Shown: positions 48,537 to 60,658 of the stretch, one piece after another | How positions within the stretch are numbered: the stretch's first letter is position 1 | How the letters are laid out: every line of letters starts with the position of its first letter | NCBI RefSeq assembly: GCF_003626635.1 | Contig: NZ_RAZT01000002.1 | Location: 1-64,000, forward strand | DNA: 64,000 nt | Origin: Micromonospora musae | GTDB taxonomy: Bacteria; Actinomycetota; Actinomycetes; Mycobacteriales; Micromonosporaceae | Direction: 5' to 3' | Position numbers and translations under genes: made by a program | The notes under the pieces: generated by a model | What the model was told of the DNA's origin: nothing | Databases searched by the model: none | What the model saw: only the letters and a program-made list of their open reading frames with translations

Positions 48537-50555
48537 TCAGAAGAGGTCGAGCGGGTCGACCTGGAGCCGGACCGGGTCGGCCGCCTTGCGGGCGCTGCGC
48601 GCCCCGGCGGCGGCGTGCAGCGCGCCGGCCAGCGCGGCGGCCCGCGCGCGGGGCACCCGCACCAGCATCCGCTCCCGCTCCCCGTCGGCGGGGACGGGAC
48701 CGAGCACCTCGGCGCCGTCGGGCAGCCGCGCCTCGTCGAGCAGGTCCGCCACCGCCGCGGGCAGCCCGGTCACGCTCGCCATCCGGACCGCGGGCGGGAA
48801 GCCCAGCTCGCGCCGCTCGGCCAGCTCGCGCGCCGCGAACCAGCCGGCGTCCCAGCGCAGCAACGCCTGCACCGGCGCGAGCGCCCCGTCGGCGACCACC
48901 ACCACCCGGCCGCCGGCCCCGGCCGGTCGGGCCAGCGCCGCCGCCGACAGCCAGCGCCGCAGCGCCTCCTCCCCGGCCCGCAGGTCGGCCCGGGTGAGCA
49001 GCGCCCACGAGTCGAGCAGCAGCACCGCCCCGTAGCCTCCCTCGGCCACCGGTTCGGCGCCCGGCGTGGCGATCACCAGGCCCGCCCCGCCGGGCACGCC
49101 GTCGAGCACCTCGTCCCGGCCGGACGTGCGCACCGACACACCCGGGAACGCCCGCCCCAGCTCCTCGGCGGTCCGCCGGGCGCCGGTGACCGCGGCCCGC
49201 AGCCGTCGGCCGCCGCACTCCGGGCACGCGTACGCGGCGGCCACCCGACCGCACCAGCGACAGGCGGGCGGCGCGGACGCGGAGGGCAGCGCGAGCGGAC
49301 CCGCGCAGTGCGCGCAGCGGGCCGGCGTGCGGCACTGCGCGCAGGAGACCGACGGCAGGTAGCCCCGGCGGGGCACCTGCACCAGCACCGGCAGGTCGGC
49401 GCGGAGCGCCTCCCGGGCCGCCGTCCAGGCCAGGCTGGGCAGTCGCGCCGTGGCCGCTCCGGGATCGCGGGCCAGCTGCGGGTCGTCGCCCACGGGGGCG
49501 ATGGCGGGGGTACGCGCGCGCACGGTGGCCCGGTCGGCGACCACCTCCCGCGCCCATCCGGTCTCCAGCAGCAGCTGCGCCTCGGCCGTGCGGGCGTACC
49601 CGCCGACCAGCACGCCGGCCTCGGTCAGCTGGGCGCGGGTGAGCAGCACGTCGCGGGCGTGCGGGTAGGGGGCTCGCGGCTCGGCGTGCAGGTCGTCGCC
49701 GTCGTCCCAGATCGCGACGAGGCCCAGCCGCTCGACCGGGGCGAACATCGCGGCCCGGGTGCCGATCACCACCGGCACGTCGCCCCGCCGGGCGGCGAGG
49801 AAGGCCCGGTAGCGGCGGGCCGGGCCGAGCGCCGCCGAGAGGCAGACGTGCCGGCCGGGGCCGAGCGCGGCACCCACGGCGGCGTCGAGGCGGTCGAGGT
49901 CGCGGTTGTCGGCGACCACCACCACCGCGCCCCGGCCGCCGGCGACGGTTGCGGCGACCGCCTCGGCGTAGCGGACCGCCCAGTCCTCTCCCGCGAGCGC
50001 GGACCAGACCGCGCGGGGCGCCCGCCCGTCGGTGAGCGCCCGCAGGTAGGCGGGGCCGGCCGGGTAGTCGCGCCACCCGTCGGGTCCGGGCTCCGCCGGG
50101 GGTCGGCGCTGCTCCGGCAGCTCCGCCCCGGACTCCGGCGCGGTCGACGCGTCCGGTGCCGGCGGTGCGGCCGACGCGGTCGACGCAGGCGGCGCGTTCG
50201 GTGCGTTCGGTGCGGGCGGTTCCGCGCCGTCCGGGCGCGCCTCCTTCTCCACCCGGGCGTGCCGGGGCGGTACGGCGAGGCGGAGCACATCGGCGAGGCT
50301 GCCGGCGTACCGGTCGGCGACCGCCCGGGCCAGTCGGCTCACCTCGGGCGAGAGCACCGGCTCCGGTGAGACGACCTTCTCCAGGTAGGCCAGCCGGGGA
50401 TGGTCGGAGCTCGCCACCCGCTCCAGCAGCCAGCCGTCCACCAGCTGCCCGGCGAACCGGACCTTCACCCGGGTGCCGGGCACCGCCTGCTCGTCGAGCG
50501 CGGCCGGAACCAGGTAGTCGAAGGGCCGGTCCAGGTGGGCCAGGGGGACGTCCAC
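48537..50555 (-). CDS. priA: primosomal protein N' (PriA), helicase motifs degenerate
   Basis: A replication restart protein of 672 aa from the GTG at 50555. It retains the DNA-binding N-domain (VDVPLAHLDRPFDYLVP) and zinc-binding cysteines (CAQCRTPARCAHC, CRWCG, CPECGG). It lacks the Walker A GxGKT; the Walker B position reads WDDGDD. Actinobacterial PriA proteins are known for this loss and are thought not to be helicases. The conserved start PVARV lies upstream of any ATG/GTG/TTG; an in-frame CTG at 50618 overlapping the metK stop (CTGA) would include it. Confidence 0.9.
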   Translation of the reverse strand: MDVPLAHLDRPFDYLVPAALDEQAVPGTRVKVRFAGQLVDGWLLERVASSDHPRLAYLEKVVSPEPVLSPEVSRLARAVADRYAGSLADVLRLAVPPRHARVEKEARPDGAEPPAPNAPNAPPASTASAAPPAPDASTAPESGAELPEQRRPPAEPGPDGWRDYPAGPAYLRALTDGRAPRAVWSALAGEDWAVRYAEAVAATVAGGRGAVVVVADNRDLDRLDAAVGAALGPGRHVCLSAALGPARRYRAFLAARRGDVPVVIGTRAAMFAPVERLGLVAIWDDGDDLHAEPRAPYPHARDVLLTRAQLTEAGVLVGGYARTAEAQLLLETGWAREVVADRATVRARTPAIAPVGDDPQLARDPGAATARLPSLAWTAAREALRADLPVLVQVPRRGYLPSVSCAQCRTPARCAHCAGPLALPSASAPPACRWCGRVAAAYACPECGGRRLRAAVTGARRTAEELGRAFPGVSVRTSGRDEVLDGVPGGAGLVIATPGAEPVAEGGYGAVLLLDSWALLTRADLRAGEEALRRWLSAAALARPAGAGGRVVVVADGALAPVQALLRWDAGWFAARELAERRELGFPPAVRMASVTGLPAAVADLLDEARLPDGAEVLGPVPADGERERMLVRVPRARAAALAGALHAAAGARSARKAADPVRLQVDPLDLF

Positions 50556-50614
50556 GCAGACACGAGCGACCGGCGACCCGTCCGCGGGTCGCCGGTCGCT
50601 GCGCGTGGCGCTGG

Positions 50615-51808
50615 TCAGGCTCCCGCAGCCGACTTGAGGTCGGCGGCCCGCTCGGTGCTCTCCCAGGTCAGGTCGGGCAGCTCCCGGCCGAAGTGGCCGT
50701 ACGCCGCCGTCTGCTGGTAGATCGGGCGGAGCAGGTTCAGGTCCCGGATGATGGCCGCCGGCCGCAGGTCGAAGACCTCGGAGACGGCCTTCTCGATCGA
50801 CGCCACCGGCACGGTCTCGGTGCCGAAGGTCTCGATGAAGAGGCTGACCGGGTGCGCCTTGCCGATCGCGTACGCGACCTGCACCTCGCAGCGCTCGGCG
50901 AGGCCGGCGGCGACCACGTTCTTGGCCACCCAGCGCATCGCGTACGCAGCCGAGCGGTCCACCTTCGAGGGGTCCTTGCCGGAGAACGCCCCGCCACCGT
51001 GTCGGGCGTACCCGCCGTAGGTGTCGACGATGATCTTGCGGCCGGTCAGGCCCGCGTCGCCCATCGGTCCGCCGATCTCGAACCGGCCGGTCGGGTTGAC
51101 CAGCAGCCGGTAACCCTCGGTGTCCAGCCCCAGGCTCTCCAGCTCCGGCGCGATCACGTGCTCGCGGATGTCCGGGGTGAGCAGCGACTCCAACGAGATG
51201 TCGGCGGCGTGCTGGCTGGAGACCACCACGGTGTTCAGCCGGACCGGTCGCAGCCCGTCGTACTCGATGGTGACCTGCGTCTTGCCGTCCGGCCGCAGGT
51301 ACGGGATGGTGCCGTCCTTGCGCACGGCGGCCATCCGGCGGGCCAGCCGGTGGGCGAGGGCGATCGGCAGCGGCATCAGCTCCGGCGTCTCGGAGCAGGC
51401 GAAGCCGAACATCATGCCCTGGTCACCGGCGCCCTGGGCGTCCAGCGCGCTCTCCGATGCCCCGGTACGCAGCTCGAAGGCGTTGTCGACGCCCTGGGCG
51501 ATGTCCTCCGACTGGGCTCCGATGGAGACGCTGACGCCGCACGACGCGCCGTCGAAGCCCTTCTTCGACGAGTCGTAACCGATGTCGAGGATGGTCTTGC
51601 GGACGATGGTCGGGATGTCCGCGTACGCCTTGGTGGTGACCTCACCGGCGATGTGCACCTGGCCGGTGGTGATGAGGGTCTCCACCGCGACCCGGCTGCG
51701 CGGGTCCTCGGTGAGCAACGCGTCGAGGATGCCGTCGCTGATCTGGTCGGCGATCTTGTCCGGGTGGCCTTCCGTGACCGATTCGGACGTGAAGAGGCGG
51801 CGTGTCAC
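50615..51808 (-). CDS. metK: S-adenosylmethionine synthetase
   Basis: Makes SAM from methionine and ATP. The 397-aa sequence begins [20 protein letters not shown] and has [13 protein letters not shown] and the P-loop-like [18 protein letters not shown]. The GTG at 51808 is preceded by AGGAG; the frame to 51856 is rejected. No SAM riboswitch is visible in the 87-bp gap to coaBC, but a TAGACT -10 with an adjacent dyad lies there. Confidence 0.97.
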   Translation of the reverse strand: MTRRLFTSESVTEGHPDKIADQISDGILDALLTEDPRSRVAVETLITTGQVHIAGEVTTKAYADIPTIVRKTILDIGYDSSKKGFDGASCGVSVSIGAQSEDIAQGVDNAFELRTGASESALDAQGAGDQGMMFGFACSETPELMPLPIALAHRLARRMAAVRKDGTIPYLRPDGKTQVTIEYDGLRPVRLNTVVVSSQHAADISLESLLTPDIREHVIAPELESLGLDTEGYRLLVNPTGRFEIGGPMGDAGLTGRKIIVDTYGGYARHGGGAFSGKDPSKVDRSAAYAMRWVAKNVVAAGLAERCEVQVAYAIGKAHPVSLFIETFGTETVPVASIEKAVSEVFDLRPAAIIRDLNLLRPIYQQTAAYGHFGRELPDLTWESTERAADLKSAAGA

Positions 51809-51842
51809 GGCACTCCTAAGCGTGTGAAAGTCGTTCCGCGGA

Positions 51843-51865
51843 AGTCTAGTCACCACGGTCCGTGG
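51843..51865 (-). promoter_or_regulatory. candidate metK promoter element with dyad
   Basis: TAGACT (51848-51843) preceded by the 13-bp dyad CCACGG-A-CCGTGG (51865-51853, minus-strand reading). The -35 is poor, so an activator or repressor at the dyad is conceivable. Confidence 0.35.
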
Positions 51866-51895
51866 CGGCGGAGGCGGTTACGTCCGGTTCCACCC

Positions 51896-53104
51896 TCACG
51901 GGCGACGGGCGAGCCGCGGCACCACGAGGTCCCAGACGCCGTCGGCGAGGTCCGCCTTGGACTGTTCGGGCATCCGGGTGACCGAACCGTCCGCGCCGAT
52001 GACGGTCGCCGCGTTGGTGTCGGCGCCGAAGACCTTGTCCGTCCCCACCTCGTTGATGACGATGAGGTCGGCCCGCTTCCGGGCCAGCTTGGCCCGGCCG
52101 TTGGCCTCGGCGTCGCCGGTCTCCGCGGCGAAGACCACCAGCACCTGCTCCGGTCGGCGGCGTTCGCCCAGCTCGGCGGCGATGTCCGGGTTGGTGACGA
52201 GCTCGATGGTCGGCGCGCTGCCGTCGTCCGCCTTCTTGATTTTGCCAGGCGCGTAGACGGCCGGACGGAAATCGGCCGGAGCCGCCGCCATCACCACGGC
52301 GTCGGCGTCGGTGGCCGCCTTCAGCGTGGCCTCCCGCAGCTCGGCCGTCGTACCGACGCGGACCAGGTCGACGCCGGCCGGGTCGGTGAGGGAGACGTTG
52401 GCCGCGATCAGGGTGACCCGGGCGCCGCGGGCCACCGCCGCGCGGGCGAACGCGTAGCCCTGCTTGCCGGAGGAGCGGTTGCCGAGGAAGCGGACCGGGT
52501 CCAGCGGTTCGCGGGTGCCGCCGGCGGTGACCACCACCCGGCGGCCGGCCAGGTCGGCGGGGGCGTCGACGCCCCGCGCCAGGGCCCGGCGGGCGACCTC
52601 GAAGATCTCGGCCGGGTCCGGGAGGCGGCCCTTGCCGGTGTCCGCGCCGGTGAGCCGGCCCACCGCCGGTTCGATGACCCGGACGCCCCGGGCGCGCAGC
52701 GTGGCGATGTTCGCCACCGTGGCCGGGTGCTCCCACATCTCGGTGTGCATGGCCGGGGCCAGCACCACCGGGCAGCGGGCGGTGAGCAGCGTGTTGGTGA
52801 GCAGGTCGTCGGCGAGGCCGTGCGCCGCCTTGGCGAGCAGGTCGGCCGTGGCGGGCGCGACGACGACGAGGTCGGCCCCCTTACCGAGGCGGACGTGCGG
52901 CACCTCGTGCACGTCGGACCAGACGTCGTCGGCGACCGGCTGCCCGGAGAGCGCCGCCCAGGTCGGCGCCCCGACGAAGCGGAGCGCCGACGCGGTCGGC
53001 ACGACCCGGACCCGATGGCCCGATTCGGTGAAGAGTCGCAGCAGCTCACACGCCTTGTAGGCGGCGATGCCGCCACCGACCCCGAGAATGATCTCGGCGG
53101 ACAT
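51896..53104 (-). CDS. coaBC: bifunctional PPC synthetase/decarboxylase
   Basis: Two steps of coenzyme A synthesis from phosphopantothenate. The 402-aa protein starts with the FMN-dependent CoaC domain (ILGVGGGIAAYKACELLRLF, VVVAPATADLLAKAAHGLADD, APAMHTEMW). The CoaB domain follows from about 190 (RRVVVTAGGTREPLDPVRFL, GNRSSGKQGYAFARAA). The active-site loop reads PAMHTEMW rather than PAMNTEMW, as in other actinobacteria. It sits 15 bases after rpoZ. Confidence 0.96.
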   Translation of the reverse strand: MSAEIILGVGGGIAAYKACELLRLFTESGHRVRVVPTASALRFVGAPTWAALSGQPVADDVWSDVHEVPHVRLGKGADLVVVAPATADLLAKAAHGLADDLLTNTLLTARCPVVLAPAMHTEMWEHPATVANIATLRARGVRVIEPAVGRLTGADTGKGRLPDPAEIFEVARRALARGVDAPADLAGRRVVVTAGGTREPLDPVRFLGNRSSGKQGYAFARAAVARGARVTLIAANVSLTDPAGVDLVRVGTTAELREATLKAATDADAVVMAAAPADFRPAVYAPGKIKKADDGSAPTIELVTNPDIAAELGERRRPEQVLVVFAAETGDAEANGRAKLARKRADLIVINEVGTDKVFGADTNAATVIGADGSVTRMPEQSKADLADGVWDLVVPRLARRP

Positions 53105-53119
53105 CGCGGTGTGCCGGGG

Positions 53120-53386
53120 TTACGGCTGGTCGGTCGGCTCGGCGGTGAGCAGGCCGGCGTTGATCTCGCGCATGGCGATGGAGAGCGGCTTCTCCTGCGG
53201 GGTGGTCTCGACCAGCGGGCCGACGTACTCCAGCAGGCCCTCACCGAGCTGGCTGTAGTAGGCGTTGACCTGGCGGGCCCGCTTGGCCGCGAAGATGACG
53301 AGGGAGTACTTCGACGACGTCTTCTCGAGTAGTTCGTCGATCGGCGGGTTGGTGATGCCCTCGGGGTTGGTGGCGATGGATCCCAC
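53120..53386 (-). CDS. rpoZ: RNA polymerase omega subunit
   Basis: An 88-aa small subunit that helps assemble RNA polymerase. It contains [20 protein letters not shown] and [20 protein letters not shown], the conserved omega core, with an actinobacterial tail. The GTG start has AGAGG upstream. It keeps the usual order gmk-rpoZ-coaBC-metK-priA. Confidence 0.97.
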   Translation of the reverse strand: MGSIATNPEGITNPPIDELLEKTSSKYSLVIFAAKRARQVNAYYSQLGEGLLEYVGPLVETTPQEKPLSIAMREINAGLLTAEPTDQP

Positions 53387-53492
53387 GAATTACCTCTGCG
53401 TCTGTCGAACCGCGCGAGCGGTGCGGACTGGCGACCGCGGCTGACTCGCGTGAACCGCGGCCGACTCCGGGCCGTACGGGCGCGGGAGGCGC

Positions 53493-54026
53493 CTAGCCCC
53501 GCACGCGCGGGCCGGCCGGAGTCGGATATGAAGAACCGAGAAAGCCTACCAGCTCATCCGCGACCCGATCCGTCAGGTCGTGCGTCAGGGCGAGTTCGAA
53601 GGCGGCCGCGACGGCCGGATCGGGCCGGCGGCCCGGGGGGCGCAGCAGCACCAGCCGGGCGTCGGCGATCCGCTCCCGGACGGCGAGCGCGCCCGGGATG
53701 TCGAGCGGCAGCAGCGCCGGCTGCCCGGCGGCGAGCCGGGAGCGCAGGGGTTCGTACGGGGTGCCGCGCCGGTGCGGGCCGGCCCGGGACCACTCCAGCA
53801 GGCCACCCGCGGCGATCAGCCGGTCGAACCCGGCGGGGGTCAGGAAGACCCGGTCCACCCCGTCGACCTCGCCCTCGCGGCGGGATCGGGTGGTCGCCGT
53901 GACCGGCCGCCACACAGCGGGCGAGCGCGCCCGGACAAGCTCGACGACACTCTCCCGGCCCATGCCCGACGGGCCGGCCAGGACAGTGAGCCGAGCTGCC
54001 GGACGCGCCCCGCCTTCCGTGCTCAC
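53493..54026 (-). CDS. gmk: guanylate kinase homologue with degenerate active site
   Basis: In the usual gmk position between mihF and rpoZ, 177 aa. Clear family segments remain: LTVLAGPSGMG, ATTRSRREGEVDGVDRVFL, FDRLIAAGGLLEWS and ALLPLDIPGALAVRERI. The P-loop reads GPSGMGRES (Arg24 for the invariant Lys, Glu for Gly/Ser), GVDY is GVDR, EIDVQG is PLDIPG, and the lid (RGTE...RL) is missing, shortening the protein. Normal GMP kinase activity is doubtful. No ribosome site is seen, and TAGAAA lies 6 nt before the GTG. A functional gmk may exist elsewhere. Confidence 0.8.
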   Translation of the reverse strand: MSTEGGARPAARLTVLAGPSGMGRESVVELVRARSPAVWRPVTATTRSRREGEVDGVDRVFLTPAGFDRLIAAGGLLEWSRAGPHRRGTPYEPLRSRLAAGQPALLPLDIPGALAVRERIADARLVLLRPPGRRPDPAVAAAFELALTHDLTDRVADELVGFLGSSYPTPAGPRVRG

Positions 54027-54051
54027 TGCTTGTTTCTACACGCTGCCGCGA

Positions 54052-54369
54052 TCAGTTGGCGGCGAACTCACCAAGCAGTGCCTTGCGCTGCTGCTCGCCG
54101 AGGCCCCGCAGGCGGCGGCTGTCGGCGATCTTGAGCTTCTCCATGATCTGGGTGGCCCGGATCTTGCCGATGCCCGGCATCGCCTGCAGGACGGCCGAGA
54201 CCTTCAACTTGCCGACGACGTCGTCGGCCTCGGCCTTCTCGAGAACACTCGCGAGGCTGGTCTTGCCCTGCTTGAGGTCCTCCTTCAGCTTGGCTCGGGC
54301 CTTGCGGATCTCCGCGGCCTTCTCCAGCGCGGCAGCGCGCTGCTCGGGGGTCAGTGACGGGAGCGGCAC
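54052..54369 (-). CDS. mihF: integration host factor, actinobacterial type
   Basis: A 105-aa nucleoid protein of the actinobacterial IHF family, unrelated to enterobacterial IHF. It starts PLPSLTPEQRAAALEKAAEI and ends with the helix-turn-helix-like DNA-binding part MPGIGKIRATQIMEKLKIAD followed by RRLRGLGEQQRKALLGEF. The GTG start has GAGGAGA upstream and a TATAGG -10-like hexamer at 54391-54386. It is downstream of pyrF in the common pyrF-mihF-gmk order. Confidence 0.97.
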   Translation of the reverse strand: MPLPSLTPEQRAAALEKAAEIRKARAKLKEDLKQGKTSLASVLEKAEADDVVGKLKVSAVLQAMPGIGKIRATQIMEKLKIADSRRLRGLGEQQRKALLGEFAAN

Positions 54370-54542
54370 CAGTTCTCCTCAGGTCCCTATAGCGGCGGGC
54401 GGGACGCACCACCGCACTGTGAAACGTGGTGTCGCTGTGAACCAAGGGGTCCGTGGTTCCCAGCGCGGGGAAAACTAGCGGTCGCCGGACGTTTCGGCAA
54501 CGTGGGCACGCGATGATCTTCGCAAAGTGACCGACCCGTCAG

Positions 54543-55382
54543 TCAGTTCATCGGGGGCACGACGGCCCGGCAATCGGCCAGCGCACGGTCCGCGGCGGCC
54601 CGCAACGCGGCCACGTCGGGGCCCGCGCCCAACACCTCACGGGAGTACGACGGGAGCACCGCGGGCAGGCTCGCGCCGAAGACCGTACGGAGATCGGCGG
54701 CCGTCGCGCCCTGCGCCCCGAGGCCCGGCGCGAGCAGTGGGCCGCCCACCCGGGACAGGTCGTGGCCGGTGTCGCCGATCGTCGCGCCGACCACGAGCCC
54801 GAAGCTGCCGAGCGGCTGCGCATCGGCGTTGAGCTGGGAAATCTCGTCGATCACGGTCTGCGCGACGCTCCGCCCGTCGGCGGCGCGGGCGTGCTGCACC
54901 GCGGGCCCCTCGGGGTTCGAGGTGAGCGCCAGCACGAAGACGCCACCGCCGTGCTCGGCGGCGAGTTCGAACATCGGGGCCAGTGAACCTACTCCCAGGT
55001 AGGGGCTCGCGGTCACCGCGTCGACATACAGCGGCCTGGATGGGTCGAGGTACGCCTCCGCGTACGCGCGGACCGTGGACCCGATGTCGCCGCGCTTGAC
55101 GTCAAGCAGAACGAGCGCGCCACGATCCCGCAACTGTCGGATAGTTGACTCAAGAATCGCGACACCACGGGCACCAAATCGCTCGAAGAACGCCGACTGT
55201 GGCTTGACCACCGCAACCCGGTCACCGAGGGCGTCCACGACGGTCCGGGCGAACCGGTCGAGCCCCTCGGCGTCGTCGGACAGCCCCCAACGGGCCAGCA
55301 GCCCCGGGTGCGGGTCGATCCCCACGCAGAGCGGCCCCCGCTCGGCCACGGCCCGGTGCAACCGGGCGCCGAAGGTCTCCAT
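54543..55382 (-). CDS. pyrF: orotidine 5'-phosphate decarboxylase (type 2)
   Basis: Final UMP step. The 279-aa protein begins METFGARLHRAVAERGPLCV, with LLDVKRGDIGSTVRAYAEAY carrying the catalytic Lys and Asp, and later LLAPGLGAQGATAADLR. Length and motif fit the mycobacterial-type (type 2) enzyme. The ATG at 55382 has GGGAG 8 nt upstream; the same frame stays open for 230 codons upstream, but that part is not pyrF-like. Confidence 0.96.
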   Translation of the reverse strand: METFGARLHRAVAERGPLCVGIDPHPGLLARWGLSDDAEGLDRFARTVVDALGDRVAVVKPQSAFFERFGARGVAILESTIRQLRDRGALVLLDVKRGDIGSTVRAYAEAYLDPSRPLYVDAVTASPYLGVGSLAPMFELAAEHGGGVFVLALTSNPEGPAVQHARAADGRSVAQTVIDEISQLNADAQPLGSFGLVVGATIGDTGHDLSRVGGPLLAPGLGAQGATAADLRTVFGASLPAVLPSYSREVLGAGPDVAALRAAADRALADCRAVVPPMN

Positions 55383-56154
55383 CCGTTGCTCTCCCTCTCT
55401 CGTGGTCACCACGGACGGCCCCACGCCGCCCGCGTACGCCGCTGCGCCGGCTCGGCGGCTCCGGGGTACGCCCGGCCCGCCGCGCCGCTCCACCGACCGC
55501 ACAGCGGTCGGCACGGCCCGTCGGCCGCCGCCGGGCCCGCGCCGACTCCGGTCGGTCTCCGGGCCGGCACACCCCGCGTCCCCGGCCGCCACGGTGGCCG
55601 CCGCGGCCCGCGCCACCCGGCGGCGTCGATCGGATCCCGGAACCGGCCCGGCCGGACTCCCCCGCCGGCCGCGGCCACGACGGCGCGGAGCGGGTCGACC
55701 GGGAACGGATCGGGCAACTCGGCCCGTCTCGGCGGGCGACTGCCCGGCGCGCGGCGCGCGGCGGTCGCGCCGCACGAGGCCCCCGGACGACACCTCCCCG
55801 TCCGCGCGCGGCCGCCGGCGTACTCCCCGGCCCGCGCCCAGCCGCCGGGCGCGGCAAGGATCGGGGCGTGGGACCGGCCACCGCCCGGTACGGGTCGACC
55901 TCGACCCGGCGCGACGCGCCCCCGGCCCGACGCGGGTCGACCCGGCCTGGCCCGAAGCGACCCCGGCTCGGCACGAGGCGGGTCGACCCGGCCTGGCCCG
56001 AAGCGACCCCGGCTCGGCACGAGGCGGGCTCGGTGCGGCGCGAGCCGACGCTCGCCCGGCCCGAGCCGGCACCCTCGCGGCACCGGTCGAGCGCGGGACG
56101 ACGCGAGCCGGCGGCCGGGAATCACCCGGCGGGGCACCGGCGTCGCGCCCACGC
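55383..56154 (-). other. 772-bp gap in the pyr operon with repeats and an unproven 250-codon frame
   Basis: Between pyrD and pyrF, with no recognised domain. A minus-strand frame (56158-55406) starts in an ATGA overlap with the pyrD stop and stops 23 bases before pyrF, an operon-like fit, and would encode 250 aa rich in Arg, Gly, Pro and Ala. Against it: other frames are also open, rare codons such as AGA and CGA are frequent, and the 46-bp repeat inside it shifts frame between copies. Most likely expanded spacer, possibly a low-complexity protein. Confidence 0.35.
55934..56025. repeat. 46-bp direct repeat, two adjacent copies
   Basis: Two identical 46-bp units (55934-55979 and 55980-56025), each beginning GGGTCGACCCGGCCTGGCCC. 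Degenerate pieces of the unit are visible on both sides. The unit length is not a multiple of three. Confidence 0.9.
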
Positions 56155-57183
56155 TCATCGAACCGGCGGTCGCGCCGGTGTCGCCGCCCGTACGGCGGCG
56201 CGGACCAGGGCCGGGCCCCGGTAGATGAACCCGGTGTAGAGCTGCACCAGGCTGGCCCCGGCGTCGAACATCCGGGCCGATTCGTCCGGGTCGACGATGC
56301 CGCCCACCCCGATCACGGGCAGCCGCCCCCCGGTCTCCCGATGCACGAACGAGACCACCTCACGGGCCCGCGCGGCGAGGGGCCGGCCGGAGAGACCACC
56401 GGTCTCGGCGCCCCGCGCCACGTCGGCCTCGGCCAGACCGCCGCGGGAGAGCGTCGTGTTGGTGGCGATCACCCCGGCCGCGCCCCGGTCGAGGCAGACC
56501 TCCAGCAGCTCGGCGATCGCCGGCTCGGAGAGGTCCGGGGCGATCTTCACGAGCACCGGCTTCTCCCCGACCAGCACGGCGAGCAGCGCGTCCAGATGAG
56601 ACCGGTCCTGCAAGGACCGGAGACCCGGAGTGTTCGGTGAGGACACGTTGACCGCGAAGTAGTCGCCGTGCCCCTTCAGCGCCTGGTAGGAGGCGAGGTA
56701 GTCCTCGACGGCCTCCTCCAGTGGGGTCACTTTGGACTTTCCGAGCGAGATCCCCAACGGGACGCCGAGCGGCCGGGGCAGCGCCGCCAGCCGGGCGGCC
56801 AGCGCCTGCGCCCCGGAGTTGTTGAAGCCCATCCGGTTGACGATCGCCTCGCTGTCGCGCAGCCGGAACAGCCGGGGCCGGGGGTTGCCCGGCTGGGCGT
56901 GCGCGGTCACCGTGCCGACCTCGACGAAGCCGAACCCCAACGCCGGCCAGGCGGGCAGCGCCACACCGTTCTTGTCCATCCCGGCGGCCAGGCCGACCGG
57001 ATTGGGGAACTCCACGCCGAAGACCGTGCGCGGGGCCCGTGCCGCGTACCGGGCCCGCAGCGCGGCCAGCGCCGCCGGCCGCCGCGACACCGTGGCCAGC
57101 CGGTGCAGCGTCCACTCGTGCGCGGTCTCGGCGTCCCCGCCCCCGAGCCGGAACAGCACGGGTCGTACGACGCGCTCGAACAT
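56155..57183 (-). CDS. pyrD: dihydroorotate dehydrogenase (quinone, class 2)
   Basis: Membrane-associated FMN enzyme that feeds electrons to quinone. The 342-aa protein has the N-terminal amphipathic helix ([20 protein letters not shown]), [50 protein letters not shown] with the catalytic Ser, and [20 protein letters not shown]. The ATG at 57183 is chosen by homology; ribosome-site evidence is weak. It lies between carB and pyrF. Confidence 0.96.
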   Translation of the reverse strand: MFERVVRPVLFRLGGGDAETAHEWTLHRLATVSRRPAALAALRARYAARAPRTVFGVEFPNPVGLAAGMDKNGVALPAWPALGFGFVEVGTVTAHAQPGNPRPRLFRLRDSEAIVNRMGFNNSGAQALAARLAALPRPLGVPLGISLGKSKVTPLEEAVEDYLASYQALKGHGDYFAVNVSSPNTPGLRSLQDRSHLDALLAVLVGEKPVLVKIAPDLSEPAIAELLEVCLDRGAAGVIATNTTLSRGGLAEADVARGAETGGLSGRPLAARAREVVSFVHRETGGRLPVIGVGGIVDPDESARMFDAGASLVQLYTGFIYRGPALVRAAVRAATPARPPVR

Positions 57184-57212
57184 CACCACGCCGCGCCGCC
57201 CCGACCATGGTC

Positions 57213-57267
57213 GATCATGAGGTTGCCCCGGCGACACGCCGGGCCGGTCGACGGCAACCTCATGATC
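57213..57267. repeat. inverted repeat with nested hairpin between carB and pyrD
   Basis: Perfect 15-bp arms GATCATGAGGTTGCC (57213-57227) and complement (57253-57267), 25 bp apart. The loop contains a second perfect hairpin CCGGCG-ACA-CGCCGG. Possible attenuator or processing site within the pyr operon. Confidence 0.7.
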
Positions 57268-57286
57268 AACGCCGTGGTGCGCCCGG

Positions 57287-60657
<3,371 letters not shown>

Positions 60658-60658
<1 letters not shown>

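Noticed and set aside
51809..51895. Possible SAM riboswitch before metK
   Set aside because: Only 87 bp are available and no SAM-I or SAM-IV type blocks are present.
50156..53332. 1058-codon plus-strand frame over priA, metK and coaBC
   Set aside because: Shadow frame opposite conserved genes, no protein-like segments.
54543..56072. pyrF frame extended by 230 codons upstream
   Set aside because: PyrF homology and a ribosome site place the start at 55382; the extension is Arg/Gly-rich and crosses the 46-bp repeats.
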